Shown: positions 24,489-32,231, counted from the stretch's first letter. The stretch is DNA of 33,553 nucleotides from SAR86 cluster bacterium (GCA_002402175.1 NVVJ01000038.1:1-33553); one strand, 5' to 3'. The notes: generated by a model not told the origin, from the letters alone. Made by a program: numbers and translations.

Positions 24489-24532
24489 AGTAAAAGTTAA
24501 GTAAGAGTTAAGTAAAAACTAAGTAAAATTAT
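24489..24532. repeat. Four imperfect 11-bp tandem repeats between madM and matB
   Basis: The copies read AGTAAAAGTTA, AGTAAGAGTTA, AGTAAAAACTA and AGTAAAATTAT. They fill most of the 86-base gap between the two genes. They could have arisen by slippage, or serve as protein sites or as an AT-rich mRNA processing region. Confidence 0.7.
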
Positions 24533-24544
24533 TGTGCGTGCTCT

Positions 24545-25303
24545 CTACATGATTGCATCGACAATAATGAATAAGATTGATGGTCCAAGCAGGCAACCAA
24601 CGCCAGTATAAAATGTTGCTGTCATCGCTCCATAAGGAACCAGCTTCGGGTCAGTAGCAGCTAAGCCCGCTGCAACGCCGCTAGTAGTGCCCATGAGGCC
24701 ACCAAACACCATCGCCGACTGGGGATTGTTAAGACCAATAGTTTTGGCGATCATGGGTGTGCCAATCATCACCAGAATCGATTTGATCAATCCTGCGGCA
24801 ACGCTAAGCGCAATCACGTCGGAGCTAGCTCCTAGCGCCGAGCCAGTAACAGGGCCAACAATATAGGTAACCGCGCCGGCACCGATGGTAGTTATAGCAA
24901 CCGGGTCGGTGTAGCCATACACCACAGCCACAGCCGCACCTATAACGAAAGATACGATTACTCCGGCGAATATAGAAATCACTCCGGCTATGCCAGCCTT
25001 TTTCAATTCGCTCAGTTTAACGCCGAATGCAGTTGCGACAATAGCGAAGTCGCGCATCATGCCGCCGCCCATTAAGCCAATGCCGCCTAAAAGAGTAAGG
25101 TCGGCAACGCCGGTGCTGCCGCCAGTGGCTTTGCCTCCGAAATAAGCAGCAAGCAGGCCCAGAGCAATGGCAATAGCCGAGCCATGAATACGACCGTTAG
25201 TTAATTTGTCAGCAATCAGGTATGAGAACCAGATAGTCACACCCACTACGGCGAAGGCGACAACAAGAGAGTTTCTAACAAAGACTGTTTCAAGGATTTC
25301 CAT
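24545..25303 (-). CDS. madM: Malonate transporter subunit MadM
   Basis: This 252-aa protein is very hydrophobic, with about eight membrane helices, and is of the usual MadM length. Family segments include GLLAAYFGGKATGGSTGVADLTLLGGIGLMGGGMMRDFAIVAT and TTIGAGAVTYIVGPVTGSALGASSDVIALS, shown here in part by position (about residues 48-90 and 135-165). With MadL it forms a sodium-dependent malonate importer in the inner membrane. Its ATG overlaps the madL stop by one base (TAATG), so the two are translated together. matB follows 86 bases downstream and would activate the imported malonate. Confidence 0.88.
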   Translation of the reverse strand: MEILETVFVRNSLVVAFAVVGVTIWFSYLIADKLTNGRIHGSAIAIALGLLAAYFGGKATGGSTGVADLTLLGGIGLMGGGMMRDFAIVATAFGVKLSELKKAGIAGVISIFAGVIVSFVIGAAVAVVYGYTDPVAITTIGAGAVTYIVGPVTGSALGASSDVIALSVAAGLIKSILVMIGTPMIAKTIGLNNPQSAMVFGGLMGTTSGVAAGLAATDPKLVPYGAMTATFYTGVGCLLGPSILFIIVDAIM

Positions 25304-25692
25304 TAGCTACTCTCCTCGTTTTGGTCAGTATCAGCTTTTGGCCGACCGATTCTGCTGATTACTGGGACAAGAGCGAAACTGGCAGTTACCGCCAGAACGC
25401 CAGCCCATACGGCCAGCATGCCACCTTCAAATGCGGCAACCACGTTTTGCCTTGCGGCCATAGCCACCACAATAGGTATATACATAGCGCTCCAGAATTG
25501 AATACCGGTGCCAGATACGCCGTCTACCATACTTTTAAATTTCTCCGAGTTACTGGCCAACACTAGAAATAGCATGGCGATACCTACACCACCAACGTTG
25601 GCTTGCACGCCAAGCGCTATACCAAGCACCTCGCCTATTAGCATGCCCAGAATGAGACAGGCGGAAAGCAGAGCTACACCATAAACAATCAT
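25303..25692 (-). CDS. madL: Malonate transporter subunit MadL
   Basis: This 129-aa protein has four hydrophobic helices and the length typical of MadL. It starts MIVYGVALLSACLILGMLIG and contains NVGGVGIAMLFLVLASN and FWSAMYIPIVVAMAARQNVV, which are MadL signatures. I choose ATG 25692, behind AAGGA; the longer open frame to 25779 adds a basic stretch without a ribosome site. It is the first gene of madL-madM-matB. The 289-base divergent region upstream, shared with the quinoprotein gene at 25982, must hold the promoter. No MadR/MatR-type regulator gene is in view. Confidence 0.88.
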   Translation of the reverse strand: MIVYGVALLSACLILGMLIGEVLGIALGVQANVGGVGIAMLFLVLASNSEKFKSMVDGVSGTGIQFWSAMYIPIVVAMAARQNVVAAFEGGMLAVWAGVLAVTASFALVPVISRIGRPKADTDQNEESS

Positions 25693-25846
25693 TATTTTTA
25701 TCCTTATTCTGTTTGTAGTAAGTCGCAGGAAATGCCTAAAAGAAGGGCTGATGATATGACGCAGTTGGTTTTTGTGCAATTTACTGTGAAAGGAGGCGAA
25801 TTGTTGTATTTTGTCGCGAATTTTGGGGGTTTCCCAAGCATGCGAA

Positions 25847-25876
25847 TTGACAGCCTACGAGGTTTATAGCTTAATT
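25847..25876 (+). promoter_or_regulatory. Possible promoter of the quinoprotein gene
   Basis: A perfect TTGACA at 25847-25852 is followed after 18 bases by TTAATT, which matches the -10 consensus in only three of six positions. It lies about 105 bases before the start codon at 25982. The -35 box is good and the -10 is weak, so an activator may be needed. Confidence 0.3.
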
Positions 25877-25981
25877 GTCCTCCGTTCTGCTGGGGGGCTA
25901 AGAGGAACACTCGCCAGTTGTACGCCAAATTTACTACAAACTGCAAAAGCATATGAATTCAATTGCCAAAAGGTTTTTCAA

Positions 25982-27622
25982 ATGACTAAATTTACCGGGT
26001 CAATTCTGGCTCTGATATTGAGTATCAGCCTGTTCTCGTCCTTCGCTCAAGCTCAGGATGTGTCTACAGACATTCTGGAAAATGCCCAGGACTATTCCGA
26101 CCGCTGGGTGACCTATGGCAAAAACTATGGCGCCTGGCGTTATATGCCAGACACTGAAATTAATCGCGATACAGTAGCCAATTTGCGTCCGGTGTGGATT
26201 AAGCAAAATGGTGTGACCGGGGGAGCGTACGAAGTTACTGCTCTGGTAAATGACGGACGCATGTATTTAACCACTGCTAATAGCCACCTTATTGTAGTCG
26301 ATCCCATGACTGGCGATGAGCTATGGCGCTACGACCACGATTTCGAAAATGTAGACCTTTGCTGTGGCCCACATAATCGCGGCGTTGGACTTTATGAAGA
26401 CAAAGTATTCTGGGGCACACTGGATGCTCACCTCATGGCATTTGACGCCGCAACTGGCATTCAGTTATGGGACGTAGAAGTAGGCGATCACCGTGAGTCA
26501 TTTTCCGTAACCGGCGCGCCATTGGTAGTCAAAGACATGGTGCTTATAGGTGTTGGCGGCGGTGAGTATGGCATTCGCGGGTACATCGATGCTTATGACG
26601 TTAATACAGGTGAGCGTCGTTGGAGGTTCTACACAACTGCAGGCGAAGGCGACCCTGGTAACGATACCTGGGCAGGTGATTCATGGAAAACAGGCGGCGC
26701 ACCAACGTGGGTAACTGGTACCTACGATCCTGAAACCGACATGGTATTTTGGGGCACGGGCAACCCATGGCCTGATATCAACCGTAATGTACGAGCTGGC
26801 GATAATCTTTATTCCAACTCTGTGGTTGCACTGGATGCTGACACTGGAGAGCTACGTTGGTATTTCCAGACTTCCCCAAGAGACGAATTCGATCACGATT
26901 CCACTTCTGAGCCCATGATCATCGAAGAAATGTTCGAAGGGCAATTGCGAAAAATGATAGTACAGGTTTCACGCAACGGCCATGTGTATGCATTAGACCG
27001 CATGGATGGTTCTTTTCTGTACGCGGGTGAATACACTCGAGTGAACTGGGCCGATCGTGATGAGCGCGGCAAGCCAGTGCTTAAAGAGTCGTTGCTTAAC
27101 CCGGCTGACACCATGATATTCCCAGGCTTATACGGTGGTAAAAACTGGCCACCAGCATCCTATAGCCCAGATACTCACATGCTGTACATTCCAACCACCG
27201 AATGGGGCACGCGCTTTATTCGCCGCGAAGGTGAAGCACGCGCAGGCACCATGGACCTCGGTGGCATTCCTCAGTTCGATACTACCGGCACAGGTTGGGT
27301 AGTGGCTTTTGATATGCTTTCTGGTGAAATTGCCTGGCAGGTCGAAATGCCCGGTAATTTCAACTGGGCTGGCACATTGTCCACAGGTGGCGGATTAGTA
27401 TTCTCCGGTGCGCCCGATGGTTATGTTTACGCCATGAATGACGAAACCGGTGAAGTACTGTGGAAGTTTCAAACTGGCAGTGGCATCTACGCGCCGCCTA
27501 CTAGTTTTACCATAGACGGCAAGCAGTACATTGGCGTTGCCTCAGGTACTCGCAACCCAACAACACGCGAAGGTGTTGCTACCGGAATTTCTCCAGGCAA
27601 CTACATTTTGTTTAGCCTGTAA
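25982..27622 (+). CDS. PQQ-dependent alcohol dehydrogenase-like quinoprotein with DxD metal site
   Basis: This 546-aa protein has a signal peptide (about 1-24, ending FAQA) and an eight-bladed PQQ propeller. Active-site features are complete: vicinal disulfide C127-C128 (DLCCGPHNRG), metal ligands E195 (GGGEYGIRG) and N261 (GTGNPWPD), catalytic base D304, and a second acid D306 in DEFDHD. An Asp two residues after the catalytic Asp is the mark of lanthanide-dependent XoxF-type enzymes. Tryptophan docking motifs and a C-terminal PPTSFTIDGKQYIGVASG are typical. It would oxidise an alcohol or aldehyde in the periplasm and pass electrons to cytochrome c. The next gene, 27 bases downstream, encodes such a cytochrome. 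ATG 25982 follows AAGG and starts the signal peptide; the upstream extension to 25811 is non-coding in character. Confidence 0.88.
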   Translation: MTKFTGSILALILSISLFSSFAQAQDVSTDILENAQDYSDRWVTYGKNYGAWRYMPDTEINRDTVANLRPVWIKQNGVTGGAYEVTALVNDGRMYLTTANSHLIVVDPMTGDELWRYDHDFENVDLCCGPHNRGVGLYEDKVFWGTLDAHLMAFDAATGIQLWDVEVGDHRESFSVTGAPLVVKDMVLIGVGGGEYGIRGYIDAYDVNTGERRWRFYTTAGEGDPGNDTWAGDSWKTGGAPTWVTGTYDPETDMVFWGTGNPWPDINRNVRAGDNLYSNSVVALDADTGELRWYFQTSPRDEFDHDSTSEPMIIEEMFEGQLRKMIVQVSRNGHVYALDRMDGSFLYAGEYTRVNWADRDERGKPVLKESLLNPADTMIFPGLYGGKNWPPASYSPDTHMLYIPTTEWGTRFIRREGEARAGTMDLGGIPQFDTTGTGWVVAFDMLSGEIAWQVEMPGNFNWAGTLSTGGGLVFSGAPDGYVYAMNDETGEVLWKFQTGSGIYAPPTSFTIDGKQYIGVASGTRNPTTREGVATGISPGNYILFSL

Positions 27623-27649
27623 CTCAACTTAATTGGAATCAGTGATTTT

Positions 27650-28435
27650 ATGCAGTATCGATCTACGTTTCTAAAAGGCCTGGCTGGTATAGCGCTTGGC
27701 ATGTTTTCGCTATCGGCTTCGGTATCAGTTTATTCTGGAGTAGGCGAGGGGCAGGAGCTTTATAATGCCTATTGCCAAATTTGCCATGGAGGCTTAGGCG
27801 AAGGCCAGCAAATGGGCAAGCCTCTAACTGATTCAACAGCAAACCGTCTTACTGATGAAGGTTTACTTAGTGTGATTACTCAAGGGCGTTCGGGCACCGG
27901 TATGGCGGCCTGGGGTGGCTCTCTAAGTGACATCGAAATATTCGATGTAGCCAGTTACATTCGAAACCTTCAGGGTAAGCCGGCAATGATTCTTGATGAT
28001 GGAGATTCTGGCCCTAGTGACGATCCGTTGGTGTTAGCTGGTGAGCAGCTGTTTAATAATTCGGCGGCTTGTGTGACTTGTCATACCTATGGCGAGAATG
28101 GCGGAAGTGTCGGCCCTAAACTGGATGGACTATCTTCCCGTCTGAGCGATGACGCATTACTACAGGCTGTGCTTAGCCCTTCGGCTACTATTGTGAGCGG
28201 CTTCGAGACGAAAATAGTTGAACAAAATGATGGCACTCAAGTTCGCGGGCGTTATCGTAACGATTCTGACCTTGCGGTACAGATTCAAAGCGAAGATGGC
28301 CGACGCTGGGTTACTTATTTTAAAGATCGAGTAAAATCTATTACAGATTCCGCCGAGTCCTTAATGCCGGATACTTATGCGAGTCTTGGCGCAGTCGAGC
28401 AAGAACAGCTGCTGGCCTTTTTAAAGTCTTTGTAG
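27650..28435 (+). CDS. Periplasmic dihaem cytochrome c
   Basis: This 261-aa protein has a signal peptide (about 1-28) and two cytochrome c domains. The haem motifs are CQICH at 42-46 and CVTCH at 141-145. M85 in GMAAWGG and a Met in SLMPDTYASL near 240 are the likely sixth ligands. The second domain carries an insert (about 175-230, GFETKIVEQNDGTQVRGRYRND) common in cytochromes attached to PQQ dehydrogenases and similar enzymes. It lies 27 bases behind the quinoprotein gene and is very likely its electron acceptor. It would pass electrons on to a terminal oxidase. Confidence 0.88.
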   Translation: MQYRSTFLKGLAGIALGMFSLSASVSVYSGVGEGQELYNAYCQICHGGLGEGQQMGKPLTDSTANRLTDEGLLSVITQGRSGTGMAAWGGSLSDIEIFDVASYIRNLQGKPAMILDDGDSGPSDDPLVLAGEQLFNNSAACVTCHTYGENGGSVGPKLDGLSSRLSDDALLQAVLSPSATIVSGFETKIVEQNDGTQVRGRYRNDSDLAVQIQSEDGRRWVTYFKDRVKSITDSAESLMPDTYASLGAVEQEQLLAFLKSL

Positions 28436-28486
28436 AAATTAATAACATTACAATAAAGTCATAACAAAAAAATATAAGAGGTCACT

Positions 28487-29299
28487 ATGGAATTTAATTC
28501 AGAAGAAGTCATGGCGTTGGTTGTAAGTTATGGCATGCAGCTGGCAGCGGCTGTCGCAACATTAATAGTCGGTTTATATATAGTTAAAATCATTATTGGT
28601 GTTATTGGCAAGATGCTCGACAAGGGAAATGTTGACCCATCGCTACGAAGCTTTTTGACCAGCATGGTTTCCATGCTACTTAAGGTTATGGTCTATATTA
28701 CTTCGCTTGGAATGCTTGGCGTCGAGATGACTTCTTTTGTGGCAATTCTTGCGGCAGCTGGTTTGGCGGTTGGCATGGCTTTGTCTGGAACCCTGCAAAA
28801 CTTTGCAGGTGGCGTTATGATTCTTCTATTCAAGCCATATAAGGTTGGTGATGTTATCGAAGCGCAGGGCTACACCGGATCGGTAAAAGAGATACAAATT
28901 TTTATTACCATATTAACCACCCCCGATAATAAAACGGTGCTAATTCCCAACGGTGCGTTGTCGAATGGTTCTATGATTAACTATTCTACCCAGGCTACGC
29001 GCCGTGTTGATTGGGTTATAGGTATAGCCTATGGCGACGATTTAGACAAAGCCTATGAAGTGATAAACCGCCTTGTTGCTGAAGACGAAAGAATACTGAA
29101 AGATCCCGAGCATTTTATCGCGGTGTCGGAATTAGCAGACAGTTCGGTAAATATCGTTGTCAAAGCGTGGGTTAATGCATCGGATTACTGGGGTGTATTT
29201 TATAAAATGAACGAAGAGGTTTATCGACAATTCGACAAAGAAGGCCTGTCTATTCCTTACCCGCAAATGGATGTGCACATTCAGAAAGACAGCGGCTAG
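28487..29299 (+). CDS. mscS: Small-conductance mechanosensitive channel MscS
   Basis: This 270-aa protein is near the length of E. coli MscS (286). It has three membrane helices (about 12-35, 60-80, 83-112). The pore helix is AAAGLAVGMALSGTLQNFAGG, with the Gly/Ala packing pattern, followed by the beta domain (FKPYKVGDVIEAQGYTGSVKEIQ, VLIPNGALSNGSMINYS) and the C-terminal domain ending SIPYPQMDVHI. It opens on membrane tension to release solutes during osmotic downshock. It follows the cytochrome gene by 51 bases on the same strand, but with its own ribosome site (AGAGG); a functional link to the dehydrogenase is unlikely. Confidence 0.92.
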   Translation: MEFNSEEVMALVVSYGMQLAAAVATLIVGLYIVKIIIGVIGKMLDKGNVDPSLRSFLTSMVSMLLKVMVYITSLGMLGVEMTSFVAILAAAGLAVGMALSGTLQNFAGGVMILLFKPYKVGDVIEAQGYTGSVKEIQIFITILTTPDNKTVLIPNGALSNGSMINYSTQATRRVDWVIGIAYGDDLDKAYEVINRLVAEDERILKDPEHFIAVSELADSSVNIVVKAWVNASDYWGVFYKMNEEVYRQFDKEGLSIPYPQMDVHIQKDSG

Positions 29300-29325
29300 C
29301 GTTGTTTCGCTAAACGGAAAAATCT

Positions 29326-30366
29326 CTAGAGCAGAAAAAAGTTCAGTATAATAAAAATGGCGATACCGATAAGCGTTGCCATGCCATATAGAACAGAACC
29401 AGTTAGAAATTTCAGCAGGGTAATAAGCTTACCCTGCTGAAAAAATACTTTAAGACTCATGTACAAATAAATCCCCATCCATATATACAACGCAGCACCA
29501 ATGTAGCTAAACAAAGTGCTAAGCAGAGTTATCTGCATACCTTCTACCAGGCCTGTTAGCATCGACAGGAATACAACGAGCAGCACAAAGGTGTGATTGT
29601 GTAAAGTCAGCACCAAGTGTTCTATGTAGAACCTCCCCGACCTTATATATAAAATCTTCTGTATCAATGCCATCACCGGCATTAACAGCAAAGTCAAAGC
29701 AGTAATGTATTGAAGTGAGCCATAGAAAAAATCCGCAGGGTCTTCGGTGACTCGAGCATAATTCGACTCAGCCTGTTGTTTGAGTGCTGTACGAATAGTC
29801 AGGTTTTCATCTTCGGAGAAAAAGGGCAAATTAATACGGTCTATCTCGTTCAAAAGCCCTAGCACTTCGCCATCGCTGTCTGTGTTGTCTTCATCGCTAC
29901 CTGAATCCAGGGAGAGCTCGATGTTGATAGCGGGTTCAGGCTCTGTAGCAATTGATACTGTCTCTGGGTCGTTAATCTCAGCAGCACTATCCAATGTTCT
30001 CTGGATGGATTGCAGCGAAGTGACTAGAGACACTATTAGGAAAAAGGAAATGCTAATAACCAGAAACAAGCGAAGAGGCGGCGTAAAGTCGGCTCGTCTG
30101 CCTCTTACATATTCCTTGCTTAGGAAGCCCGGTTTGGTAAGCAGATAGAAAACAGTTCGAAAAGCCCTGCCATCCAGTTCAAATACAGAATTGATAGCTT
30201 CCGCGATAAGTAGAAAGAACGGTCGCCTTATCTCCTTGCTTTCCTGGCCGCACTGGCTACAAAACGCGCCGGAGAGTGAATGGCCGCAATTGTCGCAAAG
30301 GTTTGCTGTAACTGGTAAAGAAGCAGGGCTGTCGTCAGCGGTAGATGCAGGTTCTATTTCGGGCAT
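29326..30366 (-). CDS. DUF3667 membrane protein with N-terminal zinc ribbon
   Basis: This 346-aa protein has an N-terminal zinc ribbon (C24, C27, C36, C39 in CDNCGHS…CSQCG). The DUF3667-type segment ELDGRAFRTVFYLLTKPGFLSKEYVRGRR follows at about 63-92. Around five membrane helices lie from about 97 to the C-terminus. A long acidic stretch (about 150-175, rich in D, E and S) lies between helices one and two, probably outside the membrane. The family has no known function. It converges with mscS. A perfect palindrome covers the likely -10 box upstream, so the gene is probably repressor-controlled. Confidence 0.8.
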   Translation of the reverse strand: MPEIEPASTADDSPASLPVTANLCDNCGHSLSGAFCSQCGQESKEIRRPFFLLIAEAINSVFELDGRAFRTVFYLLTKPGFLSKEYVRGRRADFTPPLRLFLVISISFFLIVSLVTSLQSIQRTLDSAAEINDPETVSIATEPEPAINIELSLDSGSDEDNTDSDGEVLGLLNEIDRINLPFFSEDENLTIRTALKQQAESNYARVTEDPADFFYGSLQYITALTLLLMPVMALIQKILYIRSGRFYIEHLVLTLHNHTFVLLVVFLSMLTGLVEGMQITLLSTLFSYIGAALYIWMGIYLYMSLKVFFQQGKLITLLKFLTGSVLYGMATLIGIAIFIILNFFLL

Positions 30367-30445
30367 ATTGGTCTGGAGTTTGCGAAATTACTCAAAGTGT
30401 AATTCTATCAGTTATCGATCTATGTCTCTAAAGATGATTACAGGC

Positions 30446-30477
30446 CTATATAGTAAAGTAATAACTTTACTATATAG
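30446..30477. promoter_or_regulatory. Perfect 14-bp inverted repeat over a putative promoter
   Basis: CTATATAGTAAAGT-AATA-ACTTTACTATATAG is a perfect inverted repeat with a four-base centre. On the minus strand, TTGCAA at 30500-30495 is followed after 18 bases by TATATA (30476-30471), a plausible promoter for the DUF3667 gene whose -10 lies inside the repeat. This is the usual place for a repressor operator. The protein that binds it is unknown. Confidence 0.55.
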
Positions 30478-30531
30478 ATAAAAATACACACCTTTTGCAA
30501 TTATGAGTTTTTCCTTGTTGTAGGTAAAAGC

Positions 30532-30545
30532 TTGATATAGGTCAA
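30532..30545. promoter_or_regulatory. FNR/Anr-like box upstream of the candidate sRNA
   Basis: TTGATATAGGTCAA matches TTGAT-N4-ATCAA in nine of ten positions. Its centre is about 41 bases before the start point suggested by an extended -10 (TGgTGTCAT, ending 30572), the classic position for FNR activation. About one such near-match is expected by chance in a window this size, so the spacing is the main support. Confidence 0.4.
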
Positions 30546-30578
30546 CAGCGCAAATTTTGCCTGTGGTGTCATGGTGCC

Positions 30579-30734
30579 TCGCGAAGTTAGTCGCTGAGGG
30601 AATTAAGAAGCTTCTCTGAGTAATCGCAAACGCCTATAAGTTGCTCTCATGTCGAAGAACAGCATGAGGAAGTAACGCACCGTGTCTCAAGCAGGGACGG
30701 GACTGTCGCAGGAACTGGGCAGTCCCATTTTTTT
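30579..30734 (+). ncRNA. Candidate structured small RNA
   Basis: This 156-base stretch has no coding frame. It contains a series of hairpins and ends in a strong terminator, with no plus-strand gene before or after it. Hairpin 1 (30577-30599) is CCTCGCGA…TCGC-T-GAGG. Next comes the palindrome AGAAGCTTCT. Hairpin 3 (about 30640-30676) pairs GTTGCTCTCATG with CATGAG-GA-AGTAAC, 12 pairs with one G-U and a two-base bulge. The terminator stem is GGGACTG/CAGTCCC. It has five GGA triplets, some next to hairpin loops, so a CsrA/RsmA sponge role is possible. The 5' end is inferred from a weak extended -10. Regulation by oxygen is suggested by the FNR-like box. It does not match 6S, tmRNA, SRP RNA or RNase P as I know them. 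Confidence 0.5.
30699..30734 (+). terminator. Rho-independent terminator of the candidate sRNA
   Basis: GGGACTG at 30699-30705 pairs with CAGTCCC at 30720-30726, followed by ATTTTTTT. An inner CAG-GAA-CTG can extend the fold. The T-run exists only for the plus strand, so it cannot serve the minus-strand M48 gene that ends at 30752. Confidence 0.85.
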
Positions 30735-30751
30735 GCCTGAAATTTGCCGCG

Positions 30752-31543
30752 CTATCGAATGCAGTCCGGGTTCAGCCCTGCGGCATTGGCAGACTGCCGC
30801 AAGGCATTTGCGGCACCCATGAGTCGGTTTAGCTCGGCCATTCGTGACGTAGGTGAAGGGTGGGTTGATAATAATTCCGGCGGGCGCGCCCCACCTTCGG
30901 CTGTCATATTCTGCCAAAGCGTAATACTTTCCTGCGGGTCGAACCCTGCATTAGCCATTAAAATAACGCCAATTGAATCGGCTTCACTCTCCTGGGTTCG
31001 ATTAAATGGCAAAAACAACCCCAGTTGTGTGCCCAGATCCAGCGCCTGCATGGTGGCGTTAGATACGCCAAGAACTTGTGCGGCGGCAACGCCAATGTTG
31101 CGTAGCGTAGATTGGCTGGCCCGCTCATTGCTATGATTAGCCAGCACATGACCTACTTCGTGGGCCATAACGGCAGCTAGCTGGTGTTGATTCTGCGCTA
31201 CGGCCAACAAACCGTTATACACGCCGATTTTACCGCCTGGCAAGGCAAAGGCATTGGCCTGTTCGTTGTCGAATACGGTGACTTCCCACACAGACCCGCT
31301 GCGCTGGTCTTCGTCCAGTGCCGCAATCACATGGTTAGCCACGCATTGTACGTATTGAATTTCTCGTTGATTATTAGACTGAGGCAGCTCTGCCTGCATC
31401 TGGCGGTAGGAGCTGATTCCTTGTCTGGCCATTTCGGCGTCTGAGTAAAGTACCACCTGCCGCCTGTTTAAAGGAGAACTGGCACAGGCGGTAAGGATCA
31501 AACCAAGGAAAATAGAGAATACAAAGGTCCTGAAGTTTTTCAT
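30752..31543 (-). CDS. M48 family metallopeptidase lipoprotein (LoiP/YcaL-like)
   Basis: This 263-aa lipoprotein has a lipobox LTAC with C20. The M48 domain has the zinc site HEVGH at 128-132 and the third ligand E187 in ESEAD. The conserved AFALPGGKIGVYNGLL stands in front, and STHPSPTSRMAEL near the end is typical of M48 proteins in the outer-membrane LoiP/YcaL/BepA group. It would act in protein quality control in the periplasm. AGGGG lies before its ATG. It follows the low-complexity exported protein gene by 60 bases on the same strand. No TPR domain is attached, unlike BepA. Confidence 0.88.
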   Translation of the reverse strand: MKNFRTFVFSIFLGLILTACASSPLNRRQVVLYSDAEMARQGISSYRQMQAELPQSNNQREIQYVQCVANHVIAALDEDQRSGSVWEVTVFDNEQANAFALPGGKIGVYNGLLAVAQNQHQLAAVMAHEVGHVLANHSNERASQSTLRNIGVAAAQVLGVSNATMQALDLGTQLGLFLPFNRTQESEADSIGVILMANAGFDPQESITLWQNMTAEGGARPPELLSTHPSPTSRMAELNRLMGAANALRQSANAAGLNPDCIR

Positions 31544-31603
31544 GTGTCGCTAACCCCTAACAATAATCGCTGGCAAGAGTATAGCGCAGTACAACTTCAG
31601 GTC

Positions 31604-32137
31604 TTAGAAACTGCACTCTGCCGCTTCTAGCTGTATACGAACTTCGTTACCTTCTTCGTCAACAATCCTTTCGAAGCAGTTGCCTTCTAGGTCGCGTAGT
31701 AGGCGGCGTCCGCTTGGTACTGGTGCGGAGCGTTGAGGAGCGGTTCTGTTAACGTACACAATCTCACGGGTAACAGGTGCACTTCGGTAGACTTCTCTGT
31801 CATAGCGCCTGGAAGAATAGCTAGGGTAGGTAAGTAATGAGCCTAATACCAGTCCACCCAAAAAGCTTCCGGAGTCATGGTGACGGCGTCGACCGTAGTA
31901 ATCGCCATAATGACTTCCGTAAGAGATGTTGAAATAGTTATTGCTACGACGGTCACGGCGCCCGTAATGATAGGAATTACGCCGTTGAGAGGAATAACCG
32001 CGATAATGGTTACCGTAGCTGTGATTATTATAGCCATGGCGATTGTGGCGGCTACTCCAGCTATCAGCAGATGCTGCCTGGCTTAATAGCGCGGCCCCAA
32101 TAACTGTAATACCTAGCAAAACCTTTTTCATCATCAT
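31604..32137 (-). CDS. Exported Arg/Tyr/His/Ser-rich low-complexity protein
   Basis: This 177-aa protein has a signal peptide (about 1-25, ending AASA). Residues about 26-90 are a low-complexity stretch rich in Tyr, Arg, His, Ser, Asn and Gly (HRHGYNNHSYGNHYRGYSSQ-like). A short hydrophobic patch (GSFLGGLVLGSLLTYP) follows, resembling a glycine-zipper segment. The C-terminal part is more ordered, with LLRDLEGNCFERIVDEEGNEVR and two cysteines. Function unknown; similar proteins occur as envelope or moonlighting stress proteins. Three ATGs lie in a row; 32137 is chosen because AGGTG lies six bases upstream. A possible FNR-like box lies at 32218-32231. Confidence 0.65.
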   Translation of the reverse strand: MMMKKVLLGITVIGAALLSQAASADSWSSRHNRHGYNNHSYGNHYRGYSSQRRNSYHYGRRDRRSNNYFNISYGSHYGDYYGRRRHHDSGSFLGGLVLGSLLTYPSYSSRRYDREVYRSAPVTREIVYVNRTAPQRSAPVPSGRRLLRDLEGNCFERIVDEEGNEVRIQLEAAECSF

Positions 32138-32217
32138 GATACTCACCTTCATTTTGAGCTGAATTAACTGACTATTCAGTAGATTACAAACTTTCTCGAC
32201 TTTCATCATACTCTTTC

Positions 32218-32231
32218 TTGATAGTGATCAT
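32218..32231. promoter_or_regulatory. Possible FNR-like box
   Basis: TTGATAGTGATCAT matches TTGAT-N4-ATCAA in nine of ten positions. It lies between the low-complexity protein gene and deaD. A -10-like TGTAAT on the minus strand (32188-32183) puts it near -48 of the former, seven bases off the usual place. One chance match is expected per window, so this is weak. Confidence 0.25.

Noticed and set aside
30579..30734. Identifying the structured stretch as 6S RNA, tmRNA, 4.5S RNA or tRNA-Sec.
   Set aside because: A short CTCTGAG…TCGCAA similarity to the 6S 5' end is not backed by the rest of the molecule; no SRP GGAAG domain, tmRNA tag frame or tRNA cloverleaf was found.
32218..32231. Treating the FNR-like box as proof of oxygen control of deaD or the low-complexity protein.
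   Set aside because: One mismatch, unsuitable spacing to the only -10-like sequence, and about one chance match expected per window.
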